A stretch of 37,676 nt of DNA from Halothece sp964463655 (GCA_964463655.1 CAYXDG010000034.1:1-37676), one strand, 5' to 3'. Shown: positions 1 through 8,075, counted from the first letter of the stretch. Program-made: numbers and translations. Notes: generated from the sequence alone by a model not told the origin.

Positions 1-43
1 GTCATCCGTACTCCGCCGTGAGACGACGGAGCCTGCGGATGAC
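1..43. repeat. 43-nt imperfect palindrome at the window edge
   Basis: The first eight bases (GTCATCCG) pair with positions 36-43 (CGGATGAC), and CTCCG near 12-16 pairs with CGGAG near 27-31, giving a long hairpin. The tnpB reading frame runs open through it. The recognisable TnpB sequence seems to begin only just after it, at the residues SVNAQVLQQVL. It may be a small dispersed palindrome fused to or inserted in tnpB. As the window starts here, the rest cannot be seen. Confidence 0.5.
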
Positions 44-1054
44 CGTTGGTCAGTTAACGCTCAAGTCCTTCAGCAAGTTCTGAGGACTCTTGACCGAGCA
101 TTTGCTGATATGAAGGCAAAGGGATTAGGGTTTCCTCGGTTTAAGAATCGGTATCGGTTAAGGTCTTATGTTTACCCACAGCTAGGCAAAGAGGTAGTTA
201 AGGGGGATTGTGTTAAGTTGCCCCAGTTGGGTTGGGTAAGATTCAGAAAGTCCAGAGAGATTCCAGAGGGCTTTAAGGTTAAACAAGCTAGAGTTGTCCG
301 TAAGGCTTCTGGTTGTTTTGTCATGCTTTCCCTTCAATTGGATGTGGATGTCCCTCAACCTTTCCCTCATGGACACCCGAGAGGGTTGGATTTGGGGTTT
401 GACAAGTTTGTGGCGACTAGCGACGGTTTAGAAGTTAAACGACCTCGGTTCTTAAAGTCCCTTCAACGCAAGCTGCGATTGCTGCAACGAAGGCTGAAGA
501 ACAAACAAAAAGGATCGAATAACCGCCATAAACTCAACAAGAAGATAGCTAGAGTTCACCAACGTATCTCTGATGCTCGTAAAGACTGGCACTTTAAGTT
601 AGCCCATCAATTATGCGATGGAGCAGGGATGATCTTTGTTGAAGATATCAACTTCATTAGTTGGCAAAGAGGGATGCTGTCTAAGCACGCTGCGGATGCT
701 GGTTTCGGTCAGTTTGTAAACATCCTTCAGTGGGTTTGTTGGAAGCGTGATGTTTACTTGGCCAAAGTTAACAAAGACGGTACTTCCCAAGAATGTTCTC
801 AGTGTGGGACGCATACAGGGAAGAAGTCTTTGGATGTAAGAGTTCATCATTGTCCTAAGTGCGGATATACAGCACCAAGAGACGTGGTGAGTGCGGAAGT
901 CATTAGAAATCGAGGGGTGTCCGACCTCGGGCAGGGGTTGGAGTTTAAACAAAATGCCTGTGGAGACGATCTGGCGGGGGCGTTGCCTAGCCAAGAGTCA
1001 GTGAGACAGGAAAGCCTAGTTGCAAGGCTAGGAATCTCCCGTCATAGCGCGTAG
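2..1054 (+). CDS. tnpB: IS200/IS605-family TnpB (RNA-guided nuclease), 5' end missing
   Basis: The reading frame is open from the window edge, so the N-terminus is outside or lost. The first internal ATG is at 110. Numbering from that ATG, the RuvC-type catalytic residues are all present: D94 in GLDLGFD, E178 in IFVEDI and D258 in APRDVV. A Cys4 zinc ribbon is formed by C229, C232, C248 and C251. TnpB proteins are transposon-encoded RNA-guided DNA nucleases, ancestors of Cas12, that help keep the element at its donor site. No tnpA partner is visible. The stop codon lies in the loop of the right-end hairpin at 1035-1068, and the C-terminal codons overlap the region where the omega-RNA (reRNA) is normally encoded. 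The region upstream of residue SVNAQVL departs from what I remember of this family, so the N-terminus may be rearranged. Confidence 0.85.
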   Translation, partial: SSVLRRETTEPADDRWSVNAQVLQQVLRTLDRAFADMKAKGLGFPRFKNRYRLRSYVYPQLGKEVVKGDCVKLPQLGWVRFRKSREIPEGFKVKQARVVRKASGCFVMLSLQLDVDVPQPFPHGHPRGLDLGFDKFVATSDGLEVKRPRFLKSLQRKLRLLQRRLKNKQKGSNNRHKLNKKIARVHQRISDARKDWHFKLAHQLCDGAGMIFVEDINFISWQRGMLSKHAADAGFGQFVNILQWVCWKRDVYLAKVNKDGTSQECSQCGTHTGKKSLDVRVHHCPKCGYTAPRDVVSAEVIRNRGVSDLGQGLEFKQNACGDDLAGALPSQESVRQESLVARLGISRHSA

Positions 1055-1068
1055 CGTTTGACGGGAGA
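1035..1068 (+). mobile_element. Right-end hairpin of the IS200/IS605-type element, candidate omega-RNA 3' end
   Basis: A perfect 10-bp stem is formed by TCTCCCGTCA (1035-1044) and TGACGGGAGA (1059-1068), with a 14-nt loop that contains the tnpB stop codon (1052-1054). A second small dyad, CCTAG/CTAGG, lies just upstream (about 1015-1032). Subterminal hairpins mark the ends of IS200/IS605 elements, and in TnpB systems the right end also forms the scaffold of the guide RNA. The element border would be near 1068-1075, directly against the stop codon of the GST gene on the other strand. The exact cleavage site cannot be fixed from one copy. Confidence 0.6.
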
Positions 1069-1073
1069 GGATG

Positions 1074-1877
1074 TCAATCAATTTCAATAGAACTCGGTGC
1101 ATTCGGACTGTCGCTAGGACTGGTACTGGCAGCAACAGTCGCCTGACGATATTCACTATACAGGCGATCGCGCCACGTAAAGAAGGGTTCAAATGCAGGA
1201 TTATCTCCAATCCCCGGTAAAGCCTTTCCAGCAAGTTGGTCGGGAAGGTCAAGATAAGATTTGTCTGGGAATTTCAACAAGAGACTAAGACCTGCCACTG
1301 TAAAATCAGCTAAAGTGGGAGTAGCACCCGTGAGATAGGGTTGCTCTTGCAGAATTAAGCACAAGGCTTCTAAGTCTTGTTTCAGACTTCCTTCCACTGC
1401 TTTGAGCGCGTCTCCCCCAATACCGACACTGCTTCCAATTACGTCTAACAAGTCGGCAGGAATGGCACTGACAATGCTTTTGACAAAGTCTGGAGTATCT
1501 GGGGGTAAAATGGCAGTACGGAAGGCTTCATTGCGGTTTAGCGCCCCAATTAAGGCTTTTCTACTCTTTAAGCCAATAGACTCATCAGCCCATTCTTCCA
1601 TCAGCAAGGTTAATCCTTTTTCTTTTGCTGCGGTGGGAATCAAAGGACGTTCAGGATAAGTCCGTTCCAAGTACATCGCAATCTCTGTGGAGTCAGCAAC
1701 AATAGTTTCCCCATCTTTCAAGATGGGAACTTGTCGCTGTCCAGACATTTGGAAGATTTCGACTTGTCCCACACCTGGAGTAACTTCTATTTTACGATAG
1801 TCTAGTCCTTTGTAGTCTAGGAGAAAGCGAACTTTTTCGCTATATTGAGAGAGTTCAAATTGATAGAGTTCTAGCAT
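1074..1877 (-). CDS. Glutathione S-transferase family protein
   Basis: 267 residues starting at the ATG of 1875-1877. The N-terminal 75 or so residues form a thioredoxin-like GST domain: a strand opening with MLELYQFELSQYSEKVRFLL, a cis-Pro segment at QVPIL and the glutathione-site motif VADSTEIAMYL. The remainder is a helical GST C-terminal domain with the conserved LTGATPTLADFTVAGL segment. GSTs conjugate glutathione to electrophiles or act in stress-related thiol chemistry; the substrate here is unknown. The C-terminus ends in a low-complexity Ser/Pro/Asn tail (residues about 250-263) followed by IEID. The stop codon abuts the right end of the tnpB element, but the ORF ends in a natural-looking tail, so I do not think it is truncated. 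It is divergent from the DUF1350 gene. Confidence 0.85.
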   Translation of the reverse strand: MLELYQFELSQYSEKVRFLLDYKGLDYRKIEVTPGVGQVEIFQMSGQRQVPILKDGETIVADSTEIAMYLERTYPERPLIPTAAKEKGLTLLMEEWADESIGLKSRKALIGALNRNEAFRTAILPPDTPDFVKSIVSAIPADLLDVIGSSVGIGGDALKAVEGSLKQDLEALCLILQEQPYLTGATPTLADFTVAGLSLLLKFPDKSYLDLPDQLAGKALPGIGDNPAFEPFFTWRDRLYSEYRQATVAASTSPSDSPNAPSSIEID

Positions 1878-1956
1878 TTTTAATTTAGTGCAAGCTGACT
1901 TTCATAAAAGTTAACATTAATAAAGAAATTTTGTGAATGATTTTTTTCAAACGATG

Positions 1957-2718
1957 ATGAATTGGGAAGATGTTGCTGGGAATGCGGTTTTATTACCCTC
2001 ACAACCCAAAGGGGTGATTCATTTTTTAGGAGGAGCTTTTGTCGCCACTGCGCCACAATTGACCTACAGTTGGCTGTTAGAGGCTTTAGCGGAAGCGGGA
2101 TACGGGATTATCGCCACTCCTTTTTTGAACGATTTTAATCATAACGCGATCGCGCAACGAGCTTTAAACCGTTTTGAAACCGCTTATCAACGATTAGGAC
2201 TAAGCCGTCGCTATCTCCCCATCTATGGCTTAGGACATAGCATGGGCTGTAAGTTACACCTCCTCATTAATAGCTTGTATGAAGTGCCAAGGGCTGGCAA
2301 TCTTCTCATTTCTTACAATAATTACCCAGCCCGACAATCCGTTCCTCTTATTGAACAGTTAAACAGTTTAGTTGCCCTAGATTTAGAGTTTACTCCCTCC
2401 CCAGAAAGAACTTATGAGATTGTGAAAACCGATTACAAAATGACGCGAACGCTTTTAGTCCGATTTCAAGACGATACCATCGATCAAACTGAAGACCTCA
2501 AACCCCTTTTAGAAGCACGGTCTCCCCAATTAGTTTCTTACTTACAACTCTCTGGAAATCACCTAACTCCCGTTAATCCCAAAGAATGGAATTGGGACCC
2601 AGGGACAAATTTTTCCGCACTGGATGCGTTAGGACAATGGTTAAAAGAACAATTTTATGGGGATATTACTAAACTGAAAAAAGAAATCTTACGGTGGCTT
2701 GATCCAATTGATAATTGA
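1957..2718 (+). CDS. DUF1350 family protein, alpha/beta-hydrolase-like
   Basis: About 253 residues from the ATG at 1957. A GTG at 1933 and an ATG at 1954 in the same frame would add eight and one residues; I choose 1957 because the family typically begins close to MxWxEIAGN. The IHFLGGAFVATAPQLTYSWLLE block is characteristic of DUF1350, a family found in cyanobacteria and plastids. GLGHSMGCKLH has the form of an alpha/beta-hydrolase nucleophile elbow (GHSMG). No biochemical function is established that I can name. A hydrolase or acyl-transfer activity is an inference from the fold signature only. Confidence 0.8.
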   Translation: MNWEDVAGNAVLLPSQPKGVIHFLGGAFVATAPQLTYSWLLEALAEAGYGIIATPFLNDFNHNAIAQRALNRFETAYQRLGLSRRYLPIYGLGHSMGCKLHLLINSLYEVPRAGNLLISYNNYPARQSVPLIEQLNSLVALDLEFTPSPERTYEIVKTDYKMTRTLLVRFQDDTIDQTEDLKPLLEARSPQLVSYLQLSGNHLTPVNPKEWNWDPGTNFSALDALGQWLKEQFYGDITKLKKEILRWLDPIDN

Positions 2719-2844
2719 TAATTTCCACTGGTCTTAACCTCTGGTAAAAATGATTCAAGGTTAAGAAAACATCGCTTAGTGTTTCGGGTTCTGTTGATGA
2801 TAAAATAGAAAGTAGTCAGTGGCTCTCAGAAGAGGAGAAAGCAG

Positions 2845-3282
2845 ATGAATAGTTGTATTTTAATGGCTAAAATTACGAGTCAACCCCAACTGCGTTATAC
2901 CCAAGAAAATCAAACACCCTTAACAGAAATGATGGCGGAGTTTCCGGGTCTTCGGGAAACAGATGCCCCAGCCAGTCTCAAAGTTGTTGCATGGCGAGAC
3001 TTGGCGAATGAAGTGTCGGAAAATTATCATGCAGGAGATCACGTGATTCTAGAAGGTCGTCTCAAAATGAATGTTTTTGAGCGTCAAGAAGGGTTTAAAG
3101 AGAAACGGGCTGAGTTTACCCTTTCTCGAATTTATTCCCTCCAAAATGGAATGTCTCCTTCCTCTCCCACACAATCTCAACCAACTCCTCAAACGGATTC
3201 TAACTCAGGCAATGTCGTTCAGTTTCCAGGGTCGCAACCTCAAGAAACTGAAGCTGGAGAAGAAGACCCAATCCCATTTTAA
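2845..3282 (+). CDS. ssb: Single-stranded DNA-binding protein (first of two)
   Basis: 145 residues with an OB-fold core in the first 100 (MNSCILMAKITSQPQLRYT, then LKVVAWRDLANE, then GDHVILEGRL). A Pro/Ser/Gln-rich linker follows, then an acidic tip EEDPIPF. The acidic tip with terminal Pro-Phe is the hallmark by which SSB recruits replication and repair enzymes. A good ribosome binding site, GAGGAGA, stands about seven bases before the ATG. It is transcribed in the same direction as der, 76 bp upstream of it. A second, shorter SSB is encoded at 36512-36874; this copy has the more canonical C-terminal tip, so it may be the main replication SSB. Confidence 0.85.
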   Translation: MNSCILMAKITSQPQLRYTQENQTPLTEMMAEFPGLRETDAPASLKVVAWRDLANEVSENYHAGDHVILEGRLKMNVFERQEGFKEKRAEFTLSRIYSLQNGMSPSSPTQSQPTPQTDSNSGNVVQFPGSQPQETEAGEEDPIPF

Positions 3283-3358
3283 AACCGATCCGTCGGGGTC
3301 AATGAGAATTGTTCCCCGATTTTAGCCTACTTTTGTCAGCAAGATGAATTAGCCAATT

Positions 3359-4735
3359 ATGAGTATGAAAAAACTGCCAATTGTTGCCATTATTGGTCGC
3401 CCAAATGTGGGAAAATCAACGTTAGTCAATCGTTTTACTGGCAGTCGTAATGCCATTGTTCACGATGAACCAGGGATTACCCGCGATCGTCTTTATCAAC
3501 CCAGTTTTTGGCGTGATCGCGATTTTTTGGTCGTGGATACAGGAGGAATTGTCTTTGATGATGACAGCGAATTTCTTCCTGAAATTCGACAGCAAGCAAT
3601 GATGGCACTATCGGAATCCATCGCAGCTATTTTGGTAGTGGATGGACAGATGGGAGTGACCACAGGAGACGAAGAAATTGCCCACTGGTTACGTCAACAA
3701 TCTGTCCCTGTTTTCTTAGCAGTGAATAAATGTGAATCTCCAGACCAAGGTTTAATTCAAGCAGCACAGTTTTGGGAATTAGGATTAGGAAACCCCTATC
3801 CCGTTTCTGGAATTCATGGGAGTGGAACAGGGGATTTATTAGATGAAGTAATTGCTTGTTTCCCCCCCAATGAAGCATTACCTGATGCAGGTGAAGAAGA
3901 AATTAATGTGGCGATTATCGGTCGGCCCAATGTGGGAAAATCAAGTTTATTAAATGCGTTAACAGGAGTCAGTCGTTCCATCGTCAGTCCCATTTCTGGA
4001 ACAACTAGAGATGCGATCGATTTACAAATTCAACACCGAGAAAAATTATATCGCTTAATTGATACGGCAGGAATTCGCAAGAAAAAAAATATCCGTTACG
4101 GGGCAGAATTTTTTAGTATTAATCGAGCGTTTAAAGCGATTCGACGCTGTGATATAGCTTTATTAGTGATTGATGCGTTAGATGGGATTACTGACCAAGA
4201 TATGAAACTCGCAGGACGCATCGAAGAAGAAGGAAAGGCAGCGATTATCATTGTTAATAAATGGGATGCCCTCGAAAAAGATTCTAACACTATTTACAAG
4301 TATGAAAAAATGCTGCGCGATCGCGTTTACTTTATGCACTGGTCAGAAATCCTCTTTGTGAGCGCGTTGACAGGACAGCGTGTAAAAACTATCTTTGATT
4401 CTATTCAAACAGCCGTAGAAGAACATCGTCGTCGCGTGACAACTGCCGTGATTAATGAAGTCATTCAAGAAGCAGTTGCTTGGTCTTCTCCTCCAACTTC
4501 TCGACAGGGAAAACAGGGAAGAATTTATTATGGAACACAGGTAAGTAGTCGTCCCCCCACAATCGCTTTATTTGTGAATGATCCCAAGCGATTTAATGAT
4601 ACCTATCGCCGTTATATTGATCGTCAGTTTCGCAAACAATTAGGCTTCCAAGGAACACCCTTACGACTGATATGGCGTGGAAAACGTCCCCGAGAAGTGG
4701 AAGAAACCAATCTCAATCGCGCAACGCGAGTTTAA
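3359..4735 (+). CDS. der: Ribosome-assembly GTPase Der (EngA)
   Basis: 458 residues, the usual length. There are two tandem Era-like GTPase domains, each with a P-loop: GRPNVGKST near residue 13 and GRPNVGKSS near residue 188. Each domain also has its own DTGG/DTAG switch and NKCE/NKWD specificity motif. A C-terminal KH-like domain follows (from about residue 370, ending in RLIWRGKRPRE). Der is essential for 50S ribosomal subunit maturation. The start could also be the second ATG, two codons downstream at 3365. The gene is followed by a short AT-rich spacer with heptad repeats and then an ECF-type transmembrane gene. Confidence 0.95.
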   Translation: MSMKKLPIVAIIGRPNVGKSTLVNRFTGSRNAIVHDEPGITRDRLYQPSFWRDRDFLVVDTGGIVFDDDSEFLPEIRQQAMMALSESIAAILVVDGQMGVTTGDEEIAHWLRQQSVPVFLAVNKCESPDQGLIQAAQFWELGLGNPYPVSGIHGSGTGDLLDEVIACFPPNEALPDAGEEEINVAIIGRPNVGKSSLLNALTGVSRSIVSPISGTTRDAIDLQIQHREKLYRLIDTAGIRKKKNIRYGAEFFSINRAFKAIRRCDIALLVIDALDGITDQDMKLAGRIEEEGKAAIIIVNKWDALEKDSNTIYKYEKMLRDRVYFMHWSEILFVSALTGQRVKTIFDSIQTAVEEHRRRVTTAVINEVIQEAVAWSSPPTSRQGKQGRIYYGTQVSSRPPTIALFVNDPKRFNDTYRRYIDRQFRKQLGFQGTPLRLIWRGKRPREVEETNLNRATRV

Positions 4736-4786
4736 TTGATAGTTATTATTGGTTCATGGTTAATTGTTAATAACTGAAACGGGTGT

Positions 4787-4821
4787 CCCGAATAACAAAT
4801 AACAAACAACAAATAACGAAT
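4787..4821 (+). repeat. Heptad (7-nt) repeat tract running into a start codon
   Basis: The spacer reads as successive seven-base units close to AATAACA, ending directly at the ATG of the ECF-type gene at 4822. An in-frame GTG at 4783 would translate this tract into a low-complexity Asn/Gln peptide, which argues that the true start is 4822. Similar tracts precede rpoB, rpoC1 and the DUF3067 gene. They resemble the short tandemly repeated sequences known from cyanobacterial intergenic regions. Confidence 0.6.
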
Positions 4822-5697
4822 ATGGACTTACTGCGATCGCTGCCCATTGGACTCTACTTAGAAAAACCAGACACTTGGTTGCATCATCTTGATCCTCGCG
4901 TCAAACTTGCTTGGTTGATGTGCTTTCTTCTGACACCAATTTTGGCTAATCCTTTCTGGCGAATTGGTGTCGTTTTTGCTTTAGTTCTGCTCACTCTCTC
5001 CGCGAGAATTCCCAAGCGTGTCTGGAAACAGCAAATGGTCTGGCTACTAATTTTAGCAGGATTAGTGTTTGTTTTAACCTGTATCTTTGATGATGGACTG
5101 ACCCTTGAACATCAACCGAGATTACCAATCACTGACTTAAATTTACCCCAACCCACTGGCTATCATTACGTCTTAATAGACCAATCATGGCTAACAGTAA
5201 CCCGACGGTCTCTTGACCTTGCCATTCGGGTAAGTACCCTAATTTTTACCCTGATTTATAGTACCAACTTATATCTTTTAACCACAGCCCCTGAAGAAAT
5301 CACCGCAGGATTAGATGATTTAATGCAGCCCCTACGACGACTGGGCATTCCTGTCACAGAAATTTTATTAACCCTCACCCTCTCCTTACGCTTCATTCCC
5401 TTAGTCTTAGAAGAAATTCAAAACCTAGTTCGCTCAGTGAATACCCGTGCCATTAATTGGAAAAAATTAGGCCTTCGCAAAAGCCTGACCCTGTGGTTTA
5501 TGATTGCTGAAAAGATATTAGAAAACTTACTCCTCAGAGCAGAACAAATCGCAATCGCGATGGAAGTCCGAGGCTTTACCACTCCTAATCAACATGAAGT
5601 CCAATGGCATCATCTCACCCTTAAAGGAAGAGACTGGTTAGCAATAGGAGGAGTGGTTTTATTTATGGGAGGAAGGTTTGTTTTTGGAGGAGTCTAG
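4822..5697 (+). CDS. Energy-coupling factor (ECF/CbiQ-type) transporter transmembrane protein
   Basis: 291 residues from the ATG at 4822, which lies immediately after a heptad repeat tract. The protein begins MDLLRSLPIGLYLEKPDTWLH, then has LDPRVKLAW, the usual N-terminal signature of EcfT/CbiQ proteins, and about five to six hydrophobic membrane segments. The cytoplasmic coupling region contains LEEIQNLVRSVNTRA and AMEVRGF, corresponding to the paired Ala-Arg-Gly helices that contact the ATPases. ECF transporters import vitamins or metal ions. No ATPase or substrate-binding S component lies in this window, so the substrate cannot be assigned. In cyanobacteria these T components are often encoded alone. 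The gene is co-directional with der, 86 bp downstream of it. Confidence 0.85.
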   Translation: MDLLRSLPIGLYLEKPDTWLHHLDPRVKLAWLMCFLLTPILANPFWRIGVVFALVLLTLSARIPKRVWKQQMVWLLILAGLVFVLTCIFDDGLTLEHQPRLPITDLNLPQPTGYHYVLIDQSWLTVTRRSLDLAIRVSTLIFTLIYSTNLYLLTTAPEEITAGLDDLMQPLRRLGIPVTEILLTLTLSLRFIPLVLEEIQNLVRSVNTRAINWKKLGLRKSLTLWFMIAEKILENLLLRAEQIAIAMEVRGFTTPNQHEVQWHHLTLKGRDWLAIGGVVLFMGGRFVFGGV

Positions 5698-6112
5698 CTG
5701 CCTACCTCAAGACTCCCATTTTGTCAACTTTGTCAAGACTTCCTAACAAATAAATGAGTGCCATGCGTTCCTAAGTTGAAGAGAGAGTCAAGCTAGCTTT
5801 CGACGAATTTCTTGGTTTTTAACTGAATGATTTAGAAATTTAGACATAAATAGCACCCATACCTTGAAACTATATCAGATTGAACGTTACTGATCAAGGG
5901 CGATCGCCTGAAATAACCTAAACTCGTTAATCATGAAGAAATATTACAAATTAACAATCAGTGATTATCCAGATAACAAAAAACAACTAATCCTAAAAAA
6001 ATCAGCCTTTTCTTGAAGTTTTGCTTGATTAAAATTCCTTAACTATTCCTTTCTTTAACTCAGGAATACACTGGGCGATCGCGTCAAAAATTAGAACACG
6101 ATCGCAGTGTAA
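5698..6112. other. 415-bp intergenic region between convergent genes
   Basis: AT-rich spacer between the convergent ECF-type gene and hisD. It contains HIP1-type sites near 5899 and 6075 and the hairpin at 6068-6110. Reading the minus strand near 5700-5850 gives two very short open stretches of about 20 codons that I cannot relate to any protein. I see no RNA gene. Confidence 0.5.
6068..6110 (-). terminator. Hairpin downstream of hisD, possible terminator
   Basis: ACACTG (6068-6073) pairs with CAGTGT (6105-6110), and CGATCG (6076-6081) pairs with CGATCG (6099-6104), with a two-base bulge and a 17-nt loop. It begins right after the hisD stop codon on the minus strand. There is no clear T-run after the stem, so its role as a terminator is tentative. 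Both arms include HIP1-like sequence. Confidence 0.4.
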
Positions 6113-7423
6113 TTAACTATCAGACTGGTTTTTTTCAGTTCGCAAGCGCACCGACTCACGATGAGAATGTAAGCCTTCTGCTTGGGCGAGGGTTTGAATC
6201 GCTCCAGACACCTCATCTAACGCCTTATGAGAATATTCGATTAAACTTGAATGTTTCATAAACGTTTCCACGCCTAGTGCTGAGGCATAACGAGCCGCGC
6301 CAGAGGTGGGAAGGGTATGATTGGGACCTGCCAGATAATCTCCTACCGCTTCTGGAGTGTCATGACCCATAAAAATCGCCCCAGCGTGTCTGATCTCAGA
6401 GAGGAGTTCCCAAGGCTCTGCGACTTCTAATTCCAGGTGTTCTGGGGCAAAAAGATTAGATAACTCTGCAGCTTGAGTCAGAGAATTCACCACCACAATT
6501 AACCCATAATGCGCGATCGATTTCTCAGTTAAAGTGCGACGGGGATGGTGTTCTAGCTGCGCCATCACCTCCTTCTGAACTTTTTGCGCCACTGTGTCAC
6601 TTGTGGTCAGTAAGATCGCTGCTGCCATCGGATCGTGTTCTGCTTGGGCTAACAGATCCACAGCTAGATAAGTGGGGTTTGCATGGTAATCGGCAATAAT
6701 TAACACCTCAGACGGGCCAGCCAGGGAATCAATCCCCACCGTCCCATAAACCATCTTTTTCGCCAGCGTGACATAAATGTTGCCAGGCCCTGTAATGACA
6801 TCTACCGCAGGGATAGTTTCTGTCCCATACGCCAGCGCTGCGATCGCCTGCGCCCCTCCCACCCGATAAATTTCTTCGAGGCCACTTTCTTGAGCCGCCA
6901 CCAACACCGCAGGATTAACTTTCGATGCTCGACTTGGGGGTGTTACCATGACTCTGCGGGCTACTCCAGCCACTTTAGCAGGAATGGCATTCATCAAGAC
7001 GGTACTGGGATAAGCAGCACGTCCTCCAGGAATATACAACCCCGCGCGATCAACTGGAGTATAACGCTTTCCGAGGACAGTTTCGTGATTCCCAAATTGC
7101 ACCCATGATTTTGGAATTCGCTGACGATGAAACGCCTCAATTTTTTGACTCGCCAGTGCGATCGCATCAATCAGTTCTTTAGAGACTTGTTGATAAGCAG
7201 CATCAAGTTCTGATCCCTTAACCCGTAATTGGTCAATATTCAAGGTCAGTTGATCAAATTTTTCAGTGTAATCAATCAACGCTTGATCACCTTGGCTTCT
7301 AACAGTCTTCAGAATTTCCTGAACCGCTTCCTCTTGTCCCGATGTTTGTTGATCGTGAGTACGGTGAGAAATGCGCTGAAGTTCAGCTGTTGCTTCCGCG
7401 ACGTGATTTATAATCCGCAACAT
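6113..7423 (-). CDS. hisD: Histidinol dehydrogenase
   Basis: 436 residues, full length for the family, starting at the ATG of 7421-7423. HisD catalyses the last two steps of histidine biosynthesis, oxidising L-histidinol to L-histidine with two NAD+ in the cytoplasm. Diagnostic segments are GKRYTPVDRAGLYIPGGRAAYPS, ITGPGNIYVTLAK, IDSLAGPSEVLI, the zinc-ligand region LLAQAEHDP, the catalytic Glu-His in LFAPEHLEL, GDYLAGPNHTLPTSG and the C-terminal EGLHSHRESVRLR. No other his genes are present, which fits the usual dispersal of histidine genes in cyanobacteria. Confidence 0.96.
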   Translation of the reverse strand: MLRIINHVAEATAELQRISHRTHDQQTSGQEEAVQEILKTVRSQGDQALIDYTEKFDQLTLNIDQLRVKGSELDAAYQQVSKELIDAIALASQKIEAFHRQRIPKSWVQFGNHETVLGKRYTPVDRAGLYIPGGRAAYPSTVLMNAIPAKVAGVARRVMVTPPSRASKVNPAVLVAAQESGLEEIYRVGGAQAIAALAYGTETIPAVDVITGPGNIYVTLAKKMVYGTVGIDSLAGPSEVLIIADYHANPTYLAVDLLAQAEHDPMAAAILLTTSDTVAQKVQKEVMAQLEHHPRRTLTEKSIAHYGLIVVVNSLTQAAELSNLFAPEHLELEVAEPWELLSEIRHAGAIFMGHDTPEAVGDYLAGPNHTLPTSGAARYASALGVETFMKHSSLIEYSHKALDEVSGAIQTLAQAEGLHSHRESVRLRTEKNQSDS

Positions 7424-7691
7424 TGAGCTAACCTACCCCTCTAAGCGACTACCCTCGTTTATCGTTATACCCTGAACGGCTTAGACCATGAGACTGAATC
7501 ATGATGATTACAGACAAATTCGAGGTTGGCAAAAGAGCCAGCACCTTTCCAGAGTTCAGGGGCTGGGAAAAGCGATGAAACGATGGTATGGTTTAAAATG
7601 CCCAGCTTTCTTTATCTAGCTTAACCTGAAATTTTGTGGACTCGCTGCTTGTGATTCTCATCTTCAATGAATTCGCACCCTCTTTCCTCTG
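7424..7691. other. 268-bp spacer upstream of hisD, no gene seen
   Basis: I find no convincing coding sequence on either strand. It should hold the hisD promoter (minus strand), but no strong -10/-35 pair stands out. It ends at the stop codon of a nuclease-like gene remnant. Confidence 0.4.
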
Positions 7692-7856
7692 CTAATCTAA
7701 CTCTGAGGACTGATTACTCAAGGCAACCACTTCTTCCAGAGAAAATTCAGTGAGTTCAACAATCTCCTCAAAAGTCATTCCTTTACGAAGCAATTTTTGG
7801 GCAAACTTCCCTCGCGCTCGATCCTTGTAAATCTCAAAAAGTAACCAACTGGTTAG
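7692..7856 (-). pseudogene. Downstream tandem copy of a nuclease-like C-terminal tail
   Basis: Reading the minus strand from 7856 gives LTSWLLFEIYKDRARGKFAQ, then KLLRKGMTFEEIVELTEFS, then LEEVVALSNQSSELD and a stop at 7692-7694. This parallels the adjacent unit at 7857-8042 (FAQKLLCQGMTLEEIAELTEFSREEV) residue by residue over about 35 positions. It is in the same frame and is separated from that unit only by the TAA at 7857-7859. Such tails end Rpn-type PD-(D/E)XK nuclease/transposase-like proteins. It has no start codon of its own and is best read as a duplicated, diverged remnant. Confidence 0.65.
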
Positions 7857-8042
7857 TTAATCTGACTCTGGAAACTGATTTCTCAAGGTCGTCACTTCCT
7901 CCCGAGAAAATTCAGTGAGTTCAGCAATCTCTTCTAAGGTCATTCCTTGACAAAGCAATTTTTGGGCAAACTTCCGTTGCGCGATCGTGATTCCACGCTG
8001 TAATCTTTCTTTTTCTTGTCGGTAAAGGGGCACTGAACGCAT
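7857..8042 (-). pseudogene. Short ORF, C-terminal tail of an Rpn-type nuclease
   Basis: 61 codons from the ATG of 8040-8042. The protein has a charged linker (YRQEKERLQRGITIAQRKFA) followed by the helical tail FAQKLLCQGMTLEEIAELTEF. This kind of tail ends many cyanobacterial Rpn/PD-(D/E)XK-type proteins, whose N-terminal nuclease domain is absent here. The ATG lies three bases inside from the end of a half palindromic element (8046-8075). It could still be translated as a small protein. I regard it as a remnant because the catalytic part is missing and a second copy of the tail follows in frame. Confidence 0.6.
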
Positions 8043-8045
8043 AGT

Positions 8046-8075
8046 TATAGCGCTACAAAATCAGGTTAGGACGTT
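8046..8075 (-). repeat. Half copy of a palindromic MITE-like element
   Basis: These 30 bases match 20805-20834 at 29 of 30 positions, including the inverted-end motif TATAGCGCTAC. The other half of the element is not present here. The stop codon of the upstream nuclease fragment (8066-8068 on the minus strand) is supplied by this element, so it appears to have truncated that gene. Its outer end is three bases from the ATG of the ORF at 7857-8042. Confidence 0.7.

Noticed and set aside
2..1054. Type V CRISPR effector (Cas12)
   Set aside because: Size, zinc ribbon, right-end hairpin and absence of an array point to a transposon TnpB.
1074..1130. GST gene truncated by the tnpB element
   Set aside because: The GST domains are complete and the ORF ends in an IEID tail after a low-complexity segment, with its own stop; the element merely abuts it.
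4783..4821. Upstream GTG start of the ECF-type gene
   Set aside because: It would translate a 7-nt repeat tract into Asn/Gln-rich sequence not expected at the start of the family; the ATG at 4822 fits.
5698..5860. Small minus-strand peptides downstream of the ECF-type gene
   Set aside because: Only about 20 codons each, no ribosome binding site and no recognisable similarity.
6068..6110. Riboswitch or structured RNA near hisD
   Set aside because: The fold is a simple hairpin made largely of two HIP1-like sites and lies at the 3' side of hisD, not in a leader.
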